Assembly: GCA_034004165.1 (NCBI GenBank)
Contig: JAVEXI010000049.1
Span: 1-12,203 of the forward strand
Length of the DNA: 12,203 bases
Source of the DNA: Gudongella sp034004165
Lineage (GTDB): Bacteria > Bacillota > Clostridia > Tissierellales > Tissierellaceae
Direction: 5' to 3'
Each line of letters begins with the position of its first letter. Within the stretch, counting starts at the first letter, position 1. Under the pieces are notes generated by a model. That model was not told where the DNA came from. It made no database searches and was given only the letters and a program-made list of their open reading frames with translations. A program made the position numbers and the translations under genes. This document shows, in pieces, positions 1-6,110 of the stretch.

Positions 1-41
1 GCCGAATAGATTCTAAAATGAGTATTAAGATTTAACTTTAT

Positions 42-79
42 AAAATCTCGCGGTACGCCACCAGTACCGCGAGATTTTT
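42..79 (+). terminator. Rho-independent terminator of an unseen upstream unit
   Basis: A perfect 15-bp inverted repeat (42-56 with 64-78) encloses a 7-base loop and runs into a short T tract (75-79). The stem core is GC-rich (CTCGCGGTAC). It sits upstream of the promoter at 89-117, so it closes transcription arriving from the left. The first 40 bases hold stop codons in all three forward frames (for example TAG at 7-9). They are probably the 3' end of a gene outside the window, but too little is present to identify it. Confidence 0.85.
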
Positions 80-88
80 AGTTTACTA

Positions 89-117
89 TTGAAATATACC
101 CGTGGGTGGTATATAAT
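89..117 (+). promoter_or_regulatory. Sigma-A type promoter of the selenoprotein gene
   Basis: The -35 box TTGAAA (89-94) and a perfect -10 box TATAAT (112-117) are separated by 17 bases. It lies between the upstream terminator and the ribosome binding site of the small gene at 145, so that gene has its own transcript. Confidence 0.8.
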
Positions 118-144
118 TAGAAAAAATTGATGGAGGCTGTGATT

Positions 145-432
145 ATGAAGCTGACAATTGAAGAGGATGCAAGAAACTATATACTCAAAAAGACCGACGA
201 TGCAACAGTAACTATAGGTTTATTTAAACCAGGAACATGCTGAATTAGCGTAGTAGAGCCAACCGTTGAGTTTGGCAGACCAAAAGTTATATCTGATTAT
301 AGAATGTTTGAAATCGACGATATGACTGTATATTGTTCAGAGGTAGTCGCTTCTAAAAACAAAGAAATAACAATAAGACTGGGTAGTTACTTTGGTATTA
401 AGCATTTATCTTTAGGAAGAATTAAAATTTAA
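145..432 (+). CDS. Small selenoprotein with Cys-Sec motif (CC/Se motif, HesB-like family)
   Basis: The frame runs from ATG 145 to TAA 430-432 (95 codons), interrupted only by one TGA at 241-243 (codon 33). A GGAGG ribosome binding site (132-136) lies 8 bases before the ATG, and a consensus promoter precedes it. Read with UGA as selenocysteine, residues 30-34 are G-T-C-U-I. Both sides of the UGA look coding: the N-terminal start MKLTIEEDARNYI and the downstream VEPTVEFGRP resemble the small CC/Se-motif or HesB-like selenoproteins of anaerobic Firmicutes, in which a Cys-Cys or Cys-Sec pair occupies this position. A third cysteine lies at residue 65. There is no signal peptide or membrane segment, so it is probably cytosolic. 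The family's function is unknown; a redox or metal/selenium-thiol role is inferred from the Cys-Sec pair. The alternative is a pseudogene with a single nonsense mutation, which the hairpin just after the UGA argues against. Confidence 0.82.
258..276 (+). promoter_or_regulatory. Candidate bacterial SECIS element
   Basis: GCCAA (258-262) pairs with TTGGC (272-276). A further C263-G270 pair is possible with T271 bulged. The apical loop is then 264-269 (CGTTGA) and has a G at its second position. The loop begins 20 bases after the UGA. Bacterial SECIS elements lie inside the coding sequence just downstream of the UGA, typically with the apical loop about 16-37 nt away and a G in its first two positions. 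This hairpin meets both criteria. The stem is short and I found no clear lower extension. Confidence 0.6.
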
Positions 433-443
433 TTTAAAATACA

Positions 444-471
444 TTGCATAATTATATATATTTGATATAAT
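444..471 (+). promoter_or_regulatory. Promoter of the cysK-cysE T-box transcript
   Basis: A perfect TATAAT (466-471) is preceded by TG at 463-464, giving an extended -10 element. The -35 candidate TTGCAT (444-449) is weak, with a 16-base spacer. Transcription would start near 477-480, just before Stem I of the T-box leader. Confidence 0.65.
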
Positions 472-479
472 CCTTATGT

Positions 480-752
480 AGTTAATAATCAGACAATGAT
501 TTGGTAAAGTAAGTTAGATTATGCTTTATAGAGAAGCGACCGTAGGTGGAAGGCGCTATGCAGATTTAACTGAAGTGCACCAAGGAGTCTATGGTCGAAA
601 TTTTAGTAGACTAATACGGGAGTTCCCGTTACAGAACTAAGGTATGTTAGTACCTGAATGAGAAGGGACAATTGTCCTAAACAGAGTGGAACCGCGAAGA
701 TGACCTTTGCCTCTGTATATTATTATACAGTGGCAAGGTCTTTTTATTTTTA
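480..752 (+). promoter_or_regulatory. Cysteine-specific T-box riboswitch leader of cysK-cysE
   Basis: This fills the 337-base gap between the selenoprotein gene and cysK. Stem I can be drawn: TTGGT 501-505 pairs with ACCAA 579-583, and AGTTA 512-516 with TAACT 567-571. They flank an internal loop with the classical AGTA (508-511) opposite GAA (572-574). The specifier codon is therefore TGC (576-578), Cys. Further hairpins lie at 616-629, 640-655 and 666-677. The T-box sequence AGAGTGGAACCGCG occupies 683-696; its TGGA (687-690) is complementary to a UCCA tRNA 3' end, matching the U discriminator base usual for tRNA-Cys. A terminator follows at 702-752. Uncharged tRNA-Cys should stabilise the antiterminator and switch on cysK-cysE. 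Confidence 0.93.
702..752 (+). terminator. Regulated terminator of the Cys T-box
   Basis: GACCT, TGCC and CTGTATA on the 5' arm (from 702) pair with TATACAG, GGCA and AGGTC on the 3' arm (ending 740), with one bulge and one mismatch. A T-rich tract follows (741-752). It competes with the antiterminator that uses the T-box sequence at 683-696. Confidence 0.85.
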
Positions 753-769
753 AAGAAAGGATGATAAAA

Positions 770-1684
770 ATGATTTTTGATAGTGTGACACAATTGATTG
801 GGCGAACTCCAATTATAAAAGCAAAGAAATATGCAGATGTAGGCGCAGACTTATATATGAAACTTGAAAGTTTTAATCCTGGAGGAAGTGTAAAAGATAG
901 AGCTGCTCTTTATATGATAGAAGATGCTGAAAGAAGTGGATTGCTCAAGGAAGGTGGAACAATCATTGAGGCGACGAGTGGCAATACAGGAATTTCACTA
1001 GCGATGATTGGTGCTGCTAAAGGGATGAAAGTTATAATAGTAATGCCTGACACCATGAGCATTGAGAGGAGATTGCTGATGAAAGCATACGGTGCTGAGG
1101 TTATTCTCACTCCCGGAAGCCTTGGTATGACTGGCGCAGTTGATGTTGCAAAAAAAATGGCATTAGACAAAGGCTATTTTATGCCAGATCAGTTTAATAA
1201 TCTTGCAAATGTTACTGCTCATGTAGAGACTACTGCTAAAGAAATTCTAGAAGAATTCGGTGACAAATTAAATGTGTTTGTTGCCGGAGTGGGCTCAGGT
1301 GGAACTTTGACTGGTGTTGCCAGAGTATTGAAGCAAAACAATCCCAATGTTAAAATAATTGCTGTTCAACCAGAGAAATCACAGGTTCTATCCGGTGGAA
1401 GCCCTTCTGGGCATAAAATACAATGCATAGGAGCCAACTTTATTCCAGAAATACTTGATAGGAGCATAATAGATGACATTTACAATATTAGTGAAGAGAG
1501 TGCATTTGAGGGATCAAAGAGACTTTCTAAAGAGATGGGCATTTTGGCAGGTGTAAGTTCTGGTGCTAATTACATTGCAGCTATAAATATTGCTAAAGAA
1601 CTTCAAACAAATAAGAAAGTTCTTACTGTATTGCCTGACACAGGTGAAAGATATTTATCAGCTGGACTATTTGAGGAGAATTAA
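770..1684 (+). CDS. cysK: Cysteine synthase (O-acetylserine sulfhydrylase)
   Basis: This PLP enzyme makes L-cysteine from O-acetylserine and sulfide in the cytosol. From ATG 770 it is 304 residues, the usual family length. The PLP lysine is K42 in GGSVKDR. The substrate loop TSGNTG is at 69-74, and the glycine-rich phosphate-binding loop GVGSGGT at 173-179. The C-terminal LPDTGERYLS is typical. ATG 770 is preferred because AAAGGA (756-761) lies 8 bases ahead of it. The frame is open back to a TTG at 707, but that start falls inside the T-box terminator hairpin. ATG 761 overlaps the ribosome binding site. Only two bases separate its stop from cysE, so the two genes are co-transcribed and probably translationally coupled. 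Expression is predicted to follow tRNA-Cys charging through the upstream leader. Confidence 0.96.
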   Translation: MIFDSVTQLIGRTPIIKAKKYADVGADLYMKLESFNPGGSVKDRAALYMIEDAERSGLLKEGGTIIEATSGNTGISLAMIGAAKGMKVIIVMPDTMSIERRLLMKAYGAEVILTPGSLGMTGAVDVAKKMALDKGYFMPDQFNNLANVTAHVETTAKEILEEFGDKLNVFVAGVGSGGTLTGVARVLKQNNPNVKIIAVQPEKSQVLSGGSPSGHKIQCIGANFIPEILDRSIIDDIYNISEESAFEGSKRLSKEMGILAGVSSGANYIAAINIAKELQTNKKVLTVLPDTGERYLSAGLFEEN

Positions 1685-1686
1685 TA

Positions 1687-2229
1687 ATGATACGAGATTT
1701 TTTAAATGATGTTTATAATATTTACAAAAAAGATCCTGCAGCAAAGAGTGTTATAGAAGTTTTTCTGTTTTATCCTGGAGTAAAAGCACTTTTTTGGCAC
1801 AGGTTAGCGCATTTGCTATATTCTAAAGACTTATTTCTGCCTGCGACAATGATTTCTCAGTTCTCAAGGAGGAGAACTGGTATAGAAATACACCCAGGAG
1901 CAAAAATAGGCAAGAGACTTTTTATTGACCATGGCATGGGGATAGTAATTGGAGAGACAGCACAAATAGGGAATGATGTAACTATTTATCATGGAGTTAC
2001 ATTAGGAGGGACTGGGGCGATTAGAAGTACTAAGAGACACCCAACTGTTGGAAACGATGTAATATTAGGTGCAGGTTCAAAAATTCTTGGTCCATTGACT
2101 ATAGGCGATAGTTCAAAAGTTGGGGCTAATTCTGTTGTGTTGTCTGATGTACCCTATAATACAACAGCGGTAGGTGCACCTGCTAGGTTAATAGAAAACA
2201 ATTCATCTTTGCGTGTTTACGCAATATAA
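1687..2229 (+). CDS. cysE: Serine O-acetyltransferase
   Basis: It acetylates L-serine with acetyl-CoA to give O-acetylserine, the substrate of the preceding cysteine synthase. The protein has 180 residues: a short helical N-terminus (about 1-60) followed by a left-handed beta-helix of hexapeptide repeats (about 65-170). This is the short form, lacking much of the N-terminal domain of the enterobacterial enzyme. H82 in IDHGMG matches the catalytic histidine of the family. E67 (in IEIHPGAKIG) stands where the E. coli enzyme has the partner aspartate; I recall this Glu from other Gram-positive homologues. YHGVTLGGTG (101-110) is also characteristic. GAGGAG (1673-1678), inside the end of cysK, serves as ribosome binding site. 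The stop codon lies within the terminator stem. Confidence 0.95.
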   Translation: MIRDFLNDVYNIYKKDPAAKSVIEVFLFYPGVKALFWHRLAHLLYSKDLFLPATMISQFSRRRTGIEIHPGAKIGKRLFIDHGMGIVIGETAQIGNDVTIYHGVTLGGTGAIRSTKRHPTVGNDVILGAGSKILGPLTIGDSSKVGANSVVLSDVPYNTTAVGAPARLIENNSSLRVYAI

Positions 2230-2268
2230 ATTAAAGGCTTCCATAAAAAGGAAGCCTTTAATTTATAT
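2224..2268 (+). terminator. Terminator hairpin after cysE
   Basis: A perfect inverted repeat of about 19 bp (2224-2242 with 2250-2268) has a 7-base loop and a GC-richer core (AAAGGCTTCC). The arms include the cysE stop codon. The tail after the core is T-rich but interrupted. Because of its symmetry it could work in both directions. Confidence 0.75.
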
Positions 2269-2336
2269 CAGGGTATTCTCTATTAAATTCAGTTGATTAA
2301 GCATTTAGCCAGATAAAGCACAAAATTCAATTAATA

Positions 2337-2366
2337 CTGTCACAACCGACTGAAATACTATATAAT
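2337..2366 (+). promoter_or_regulatory. Promoter of the 2-oxoacid oxidoreductase operon
   Basis: CTGTCA (2337-2342, four of six matches to the -35 consensus) and TATAAT (2361-2366) are separated by 18 bases, about 34 bases before the first start codon. The cysE terminator lies upstream, so a new transcript starts here. Confidence 0.6.
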
Positions 2367-2399
2367 ATTAGTAAGTGGTCTATCAAGGAGGTATGCCAA

Positions 2400-3248
2400 A
2401 TGGAAAATGTATACGAGTTATTTAATCCGACCTGGTGCCCGGGTTGTGGAAACTATATGATAAGAACAGCTTTAAAAATGGCTTTGGAGGAACTTGAGAT
2501 AAGCCCTTCACAAGCTGTTATGTTTACTGGTATAGGTCAGGCTGCAAAAATGCCTCACTATATAGGAATGAACGGATACAACGGTCTACATGGTAGAGCC
2601 TTGCCCCCAGCTATTGGCGCAAAGTTGTCCAATAAAGATCTTACTGTTATAGTGGAGTCAGGTGATGGGGATACATATGGTGAAGGTGGAAATCATTTTA
2701 TTCATACCATAAGACGGAATATTGATGTCGCTCATTTTGTTCACAACAACCAGATTTATGGTCTTACAAAAGGACAAGGTTCACCAACTACTGCGATTGG
2801 TCAAAGGACGACTCTTCAGTTTGATGGAGTAAAAATGGAGCCAGTTCAACCATTGGCATTATCACTTACTATGGGTGCAGGTTTTGTTGCAAGAGGTTAC
2901 GCAGGTGATATACCGCAGCTTGTTAGTCTAATGAAAGAAGCAATAACATACCGTGGCTATGCACACCTAGATATATTGCAGCCTTGTGTGGTTTGGAATA
3001 AAGTGAATACCTACCAATGGTATAAAGAAAGAGTTTACTATCTGGATGAGGATTATGATCATACAGATTTTGAAGTAGCTTATAGAAAGTCTCTCGAATT
3101 TGGTGATCGTATACCGACAGGAATACTGTATAAAGTTGAGAGAGATACTTACGAAGACAGGTTCCCATTTCTTGGAGATGGCGCACCGCTGGTCGATAGA
3201 AAACATGATCCAATGGCATCTGAAAAACTGATGTCAGACTTTTATTAG
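2400..3248 (+). CDS. 2-oxoacid:ferredoxin oxidoreductase, beta (TPP-binding) subunit
   Basis: This subunit carries thiamine pyrophosphate and takes part in CoA-dependent oxidative decarboxylation of a 2-oxoacid, with electrons going to ferredoxin. It has 282 residues. The TPP/Mg motif starts with GDGD (88-91) and continues to NN (116-117) in HNNQIYGLTKGQ. C13 and C16 in WCPGCG and C196 in DILQPC correspond to three of the four cysteines that bind the [4Fe-4S] cluster in characterised two-subunit enzymes. The expected third one, usually in GIGC, is Gln here (GIGQ, Q47). I recall GIGQAAK from other Firmicutes members, so this is probably a subfamily trait. AAGGAGGT (2385-2392) precedes the ATG by 7 bases. 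The gamma-alpha gene follows after 11 bases. Substrate is not readable from sequence: pyruvate, 2-oxoglutarate or branched-chain oxoacids are all possible. Confidence 0.9.
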   Translation: MENVYELFNPTWCPGCGNYMIRTALKMALEELEISPSQAVMFTGIGQAAKMPHYIGMNGYNGLHGRALPPAIGAKLSNKDLTVIVESGDGDTYGEGGNHFIHTIRRNIDVAHFVHNNQIYGLTKGQGSPTTAIGQRTTLQFDGVKMEPVQPLALSLTMGAGFVARGYAGDIPQLVSLMKEAITYRGYAHLDILQPCVVWNKVNTYQWYKERVYYLDEDYDHTDFEVAYRKSLEFGDRIPTGILYKVERDTYEDRFPFLGDGAPLVDRKHDPMASEKLMSDFY

Positions 3249-3259
3249 GAGGGGATAGC

Positions 3260-4939
3260 ATGGATTTTACTGTATTGGTAGGCGGAGCTGCAGGCCAAGG
3301 TATTGAAACCGTTGTCCTCATGCTTGAAAAAGCCATTAAAAGATGTGGATATGAAGTGTTTACCTATAAAAATTACATGTCAATGGTAAGAGGTGGTCAT
3401 AATTTTATGCAGGTAAGATTTTCTGATGAAAATTTGTCCACTTATTCATCAAAAGTTGACCTGATATTTGCAATGACCGATGAGACAATAGAGTTACATA
3501 AAGAGAGGCTTTCAAAAGGTGGACTGATACTGGCAGATGATGGTAGTGAGTCTTCAGTAGATGTATTAAAACTTCGACTAAAAAAAGCTGCGAATGAAGC
3601 TGGAAACCCAAGGAGTTTTCCAACTGTAGGCTTCGGCGCAGTTGTAAAGCATTGTGGAATTGATTTTGCAATAGCAGAAAGTGTAGTAAAGGAAAGTTTC
3701 AAAAAAGAATTACAAGAAGTAAATCTAAAGGCATTTGTATCGGGCTATGAATTGATGGAAGAACCTGTAAAGATGACCCTGAAAGAGGATAAAAACATAA
3801 TTATTAACGGAAATAATGCTATTGCATTAGGAGCTATAGCTGCTGGTTGCAAGTATTATTGTGGTTATCCAATGACTCCGTCAACAAGTGTAATGACTTA
3901 CATCTCATCTAAAGCTACTGAAATGGAAATTGTTGTAGATCAAATAGAAGATGAGGTAGGTGCTTTGAATATGGCACTTGGAGCTTCTTTTGCTGGCGTT
4001 AGAGCCATGACAGGGACTTCTGGAGGTGGGTTTGCTTTAATGACAGAGGCATTGAGTCTGGCTGGCATAATTGAATTGCCTGTGGTTATACTTAATGCGC
4101 AAAGACCAGGACCTGCAACAGGACTTTCGACTAGGAGCGAACAAGGCGACTTAAGATTTGTAATACATGCTGGGCACGGTGAATTTCCCAAAATGGTAAT
4201 AACTTTAAGAAATCCTGAAGATGCTTTTTATCAGACAGCTAGAGCATTTAATATTGCCGATAAGTATCAGATACCTGTAATACTTATGACAGAAGAGTAT
4301 CTAGCAGATTACATGACTACTACAGAGCCTTTTGATTTCTCAAAAATAAAAGTTGAAAGGCATCTTGCAGACGAAAGTGATATCGAAGATGAAAAGTATT
4401 TAAGATATAAATTAACTGAAAGTGGAATATCTCCACGTTTAATACCAGGAAGAAGTGGAGATAAAATAATACTTGCTGATAGTCATGAGCACGATGAATC
4501 TGGAAAAATTGAAGAGTCTATAGAGAATAGAAATGCAATGATGAAAAAGAGAATGAAAAAGTTTGAGTTACTTAAATCTGAAGTGGAAGAACCCTGGATT
4601 ATTGGGAAACCAGATGCGGATGATTTGCTTGTCGCTTTTGGTGCGACATGGGGAGCAGTTAAGGACGCTGTGGATAGGATTAATGCTACTGGAGGCTCTG
4701 CTGGTGCAGTTATATACGGAGATATATGGCCGTTCCCAACAAAAGCTCTTACTGATATGGGTGAAAGGGCAAAAAGAATTATCGTGGTTGAACAGAACTA
4801 TACTGGGCAGCTTGAAAGCCTTATTAAGGAGCATACTAGGCTTGAAATTTACGGGAATATCAGAAAGTATGATGGCAGGGCAATAAATGGCGACGAGATT
4901 ATAGCTGAATATTTGAGGATAAAGGGAATAGTTGATTGA
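3260..4939 (+). CDS. 2-oxoacid:ferredoxin oxidoreductase, fused gamma-alpha subunit
   Basis: The partner of the preceding beta subunit, with 559 residues. The gamma domain (about 1-175) opens with the glycine-rich VGGAAGQGIE and contains MVRGGH. The alpha or pyrimidine-binding domain (about 180-540) carries YPMTPS from residue 203, matching the YPITP motif of two-subunit archaeal and bacterial enzymes. It also has TGTSGGGFALMTE and QRPGPATGLSTRSEQGD. A gamma-alpha fusion plus separate beta, with no polyferredoxin delta subunit nearby, is the layout of the two-subunit OFOR/KorAB class. A strong ribosome binding site (AGGAGGGG, 3246-3253) precedes ATG 3260. Its stop overlaps the beginning of the next open frame, and the regulator's preferred start is 16 bases beyond it, which supports co-transcription. 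Confidence 0.92.
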   Translation: MDFTVLVGGAAGQGIETVVLMLEKAIKRCGYEVFTYKNYMSMVRGGHNFMQVRFSDENLSTYSSKVDLIFAMTDETIELHKERLSKGGLILADDGSESSVDVLKLRLKKAANEAGNPRSFPTVGFGAVVKHCGIDFAIAESVVKESFKKELQEVNLKAFVSGYELMEEPVKMTLKEDKNIIINGNNAIALGAIAAGCKYYCGYPMTPSTSVMTYISSKATEMEIVVDQIEDEVGALNMALGASFAGVRAMTGTSGGGFALMTEALSLAGIIELPVVILNAQRPGPATGLSTRSEQGDLRFVIHAGHGEFPKMVITLRNPEDAFYQTARAFNIADKYQIPVILMTEEYLADYMTTTEPFDFSKIKVERHLADESDIEDEKYLRYKLTESGISPRLIPGRSGDKIILADSHEHDESGKIEESIENRNAMMKKRMKKFELLKSEVEEPWIIGKPDADDLLVAFGATWGAVKDAVDRINATGGSAGAVIYGDIWPFPTKALTDMGERAKRIIVVEQNYTGQLESLIKEHTRLEIYGNIRKYDGRAINGDEIIAEYLRIKGIVD

Positions 4940-4955
4940 GAACGAGGTGCTAAAT

Positions 4956-5579
4956 ATGGAAGAAAAATATTCCAGTCCGAGATATGAAAAAATAGCTTTA
5001 GATATAGCTAATGCTATTTATAAGGGCGCATACGAAGAGGGAGAAAAATTGTATGGGCGGTCGACCTTGGCAGGAACTTATAATGTATCTCCTGAGACTA
5101 TCAGAAGAGCTGTAAAAATACTTGAAGATGTCGGCGTTGTCGAATCGTCAAAAGGTAGCGGTATTACAGTTTTGTCAAAAGAGAAGGCTTTTAAGTATAT
5201 AAATAGGTTTAAAAACATTGAGAGCGTTGCTTCATTCAGAATGAAACTGACTGATTTAATCGAGAAAAGACAAAAGTTAGAATCTGAAATACTCACAATA
5301 ATTGACAGGATAATCGAAAGAAGTAGCACTTTGAGCTATACTACTGCTATTACTCCTTTTGAATTAGAAATTACAGATAACTGTCGACTTACAGGTAAGA
5401 GTATTGGAGAAGTTAATTTTTGGCAAAATACAGGAGCCACTATCGTTGGGATAAGAAGAGCTAATGAGACTATACTCTCTCCTGGCCCATATGCAACTAT
5501 GGAAGAGGGGGATGTTCTTCTAATAATAGGAGAAGACGAGGTTGTAGAAGCTGTAAAAATTTTCCTTGAAGAAGAATAA
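4956..5579 (+). CDS. GntR-type regulator with C-terminal RCK_C (TrkA-C) domain
   Basis: A transcription regulator of 207 residues. The N-terminal winged helix (about 8-76) is GntR-like, with YNVSPETIRRAVKILEDVGV and SSKGSGITV. A charged helical linker, probably a dimerising coiled coil, spans about 78-128. An RCK_C domain (about 132-205) has LTGKSIGEVNFW, GATIVGIRR and EGDVLLIIGE. The same domain order occurs in BusR, the c-di-AMP-responsive repressor of osmolyte uptake in lactococci and streptococci; RCK_C domains elsewhere sense c-di-AMP in potassium transport. ATG 4956 is preferred because GAGGTG (4944-4949) sits 6 bases ahead. An upstream TTG at 4932 overlaps the previous gene and has no ribosome binding site. 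Placement directly after the oxidoreductase genes suggests autoregulation or control of that operon. Ligand and targets are inferred, not shown. Confidence 0.88.
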   Translation: MEEKYSSPRYEKIALDIANAIYKGAYEEGEKLYGRSTLAGTYNVSPETIRRAVKILEDVGVVESSKGSGITVLSKEKAFKYINRFKNIESVASFRMKLTDLIEKRQKLESEILTIIDRIIERSSTLSYTTAITPFELEITDNCRLTGKSIGEVNFWQNTGATIVGIRRANETILSPGPYATMEEGDVLLIIGEDEVVEAVKIFLEEE

Positions 5580-5653
5580 TATTCTATGACCTGAATTATA
5601 AACGTTTCAAACGGGTAAATCATAAGTAGGATGAGCTGACAGGAGGGATTATT

Positions 5654-6079
5654 ATGTATAGTATACTTGTACCGGTTGATGGTTCCGATAATTCAATAAA
5701 AGCTGTAAAAAAAGCAATAGAAATTGGGACTCTAAAAGATGCCCATATAACTTTGATAACAGTCGTCAATAGTCTGCGCGATAATCCTTATATTTTAGAT
5801 CAGGACTATACCAGTGAACTGAGTAAAAAAAATATTGTGAATGGGCACAGAATTTTAGAGGAAGCATTAAAACTTTTCGAAGGCTGTCCGTGCGGTGTTG
5901 ATACAGTACTTAAGAACGGAGATGTTGCTGAAAATATAATAAATGCATCAGAAGAATTGAATTCAGACCTTATAATTATGGGAAGAAGAGGACTGAGTAT
6001 CTCAGCAAGATCTCTTCTAGGGAGTATCTCTAATAAGGTACTAAACTATTCTGATAGGTCAGTTTTAGTCGTAAAATAA
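5654..6079 (+). CDS. Universal stress protein (UspA family)
   Basis: A single-domain Usp of 141 residues with an alpha/beta nucleotide-binding fold, cytosolic. The first strand ILVPVDGS carries the conserved aspartate D9. The C-terminal ATP-binding signature G-x2-G-x9-G-S is intact (G110, G113, G123, S124), so it is likely of the ATP-binding class. A Cys-Pro-Cys at 78-80 is an unusual extra that might be redox-active. Ribosome binding site AGGAGGG (5641-5647) precedes ATG 5654. The 74 bases after the regulator hold no convincing promoter or terminator, so it probably belongs to the same transcript. Its molecular role is not predictable beyond stress- or energy-related nucleotide binding. Confidence 0.92.
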   Translation: MYSILVPVDGSDNSIKAVKKAIEIGTLKDAHITLITVVNSLRDNPYILDQDYTSELSKKNIVNGHRILEEALKLFEGCPCGVDTVLKNGDVAENIINASEELNSDLIIMGRRGLSISARSLLGSISNKVLNYSDRSVLVVK

Positions 6080-6110
6080 AAAAAAGGGCTTCGTACGAAG
6101 CCCTTTTTTT
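6078..6110. terminator. Bidirectional terminator between convergent genes
   Basis: GGGCTTCGTACGAAGCCC (6086-6103) is a perfect palindrome flanked by an A run (6078-6085) and a T run (6104-6110). Either strand therefore gives a GC-rich hairpin followed by U residues. It overlaps the stop codon of the stress protein gene on the plus strand (6077-6079) and the stop of the convergent minus-strand gene (6109-6111), and so serves both. Confidence 0.93.

Noticed and set aside
1..41. 3' end of an upstream coding sequence
   Set aside because: All three frames reach a stop within 35 bases, so an upstream gene probably ends here, but the frame and identity cannot be decided.
145..243. Reading the small gene as a 32-residue peptide ending at TGA, or as a pseudogene
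   Set aside because: The frame continues for 62 more sensible codons to a normal TAA, the TGA follows a Cys in a family known for Cys/Sec at that site, and a SECIS-like hairpin follows at the right distance.
2923..3336. Minus-strand open frame opposite the oxidoreductase genes (137 codons)
   Set aside because: It lies antisense to two well-supported genes, has low-complexity composition and no ribosome binding site, and matches no family I recognise. The same holds for the other antisense frames, such as 8480-9058 and 9257-9625.
4563..4886. Plus-strand frame of 107 codons within the gamma-alpha subunit gene
   Set aside because: It is out of frame with a clearly conserved protein, has no ribosome binding site and shows no recognisable domain.
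5600..5607. AAACGTTT palindrome upstream of the universal stress protein gene as an operator
   Set aside because: An 8-bp AT-rich palindrome is easily found by chance, and no second copy or promoter overlap supports it.
5580..5653. A separate promoter for the universal stress protein gene
   Set aside because: No pair of -35 and -10 boxes with acceptable spacing could be found; co-transcription from 2337 is the simpler reading.
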